Shown here piece after piece: positions 5,929-5,972 of a stretch of DNA of 5,972 nt (its first letter is position 1; each line of letters begins with the position of its first letter). The notes under the pieces were generated by a model that saw only the letters and a list, made by a program, of their open reading frames with translations, was not told the DNA's origin and did not search any database. The stretch is from positions 1 through 5,972 of the forward strand of contig JAAYZB010000116.1 in the NCBI GenBank assembly GCA_012515085.1, in the 5' to 3' direction. The translations under genes and the position numbers were made by a program. The DNA comes from Acholeplasmataceae bacterium. Lineage in GTDB: Bacteria; Bacillota_I; Bacilli_A; Izemoplasmatales; Hujiaoplasmataceae.

Positions 5929-5972
5929 ACCGCTATGCTTTGGCCGCGATGATTATTCATTGATCACATTGC

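Overview
The window reads as chromosomal DNA from a low-to-moderate GC Gram-positive bacterium (Bacillota, perhaps an Erysipelotrichales-, Clostridia- or Acholeplasma-like lineage). The reasons are the AT-rich intergenic DNA, strong GGAGG-type ribosome sites, near-consensus sigma-A promoters, a TTG start codon, an HPK10/LytTR two-component pair, and glycosidases of clades common in Bacillota. UGA is used as a stop, so the standard code (table 11) applies. The lineage is inferred from style and remembered family resemblance, not from a search.

Layout, left to right. (1) Positions 1-1546, minus strand: the N-terminal 515 codons of a cytoplasmic family 3 glycoside hydrolase; its C-terminus lies outside the window. 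(2) 1547-1810: its upstream region, with a cre/LacI-type operator candidate, followed by a very clear intrinsic terminator that closes the next unit. (3) 1811-3840, minus strand: a two-gene operon for a LytTR response regulator and an AgrC-like membrane histidine kinase, joined by a 4-bp ATGA overlap. (4) 3841-4446: a 606-bp divergent control region with a promoter for the two-component operon, a repeat cluster, an extended -10 promoter for the next gene, and a leader of about 170 nt with a hairpin. (5) 4447-5898, plus strand: a complete family 43 glycoside hydrolase with a CBM6-like C-terminal module and a TTG start. (6) 5899-5972: a weak hairpin and the window edge.

The likely joint function is a small saccharide-use locus. 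Two intracellular glycosidases (GH3 and GH43, neither with a signal peptide) would finish degrading imported oligosaccharides, probably xylan- or arabinoxylan-derived or beta-glucosides. The kinase/regulator pair between them belongs to the class best known for sensing peptide pheromones, but no agrB/agrD-type signal genes are visible. A 13-bp motif, ACAAA(C/A)GCTATCA, occurs upstream of both glycosidase genes and may link their control.

Nothing here looks like a wholly new system. The most interesting points are the shared motif, the repeat cluster next to the GH43 promoter, and a quorum-sensing-type two-component system embedded in a carbohydrate locus.
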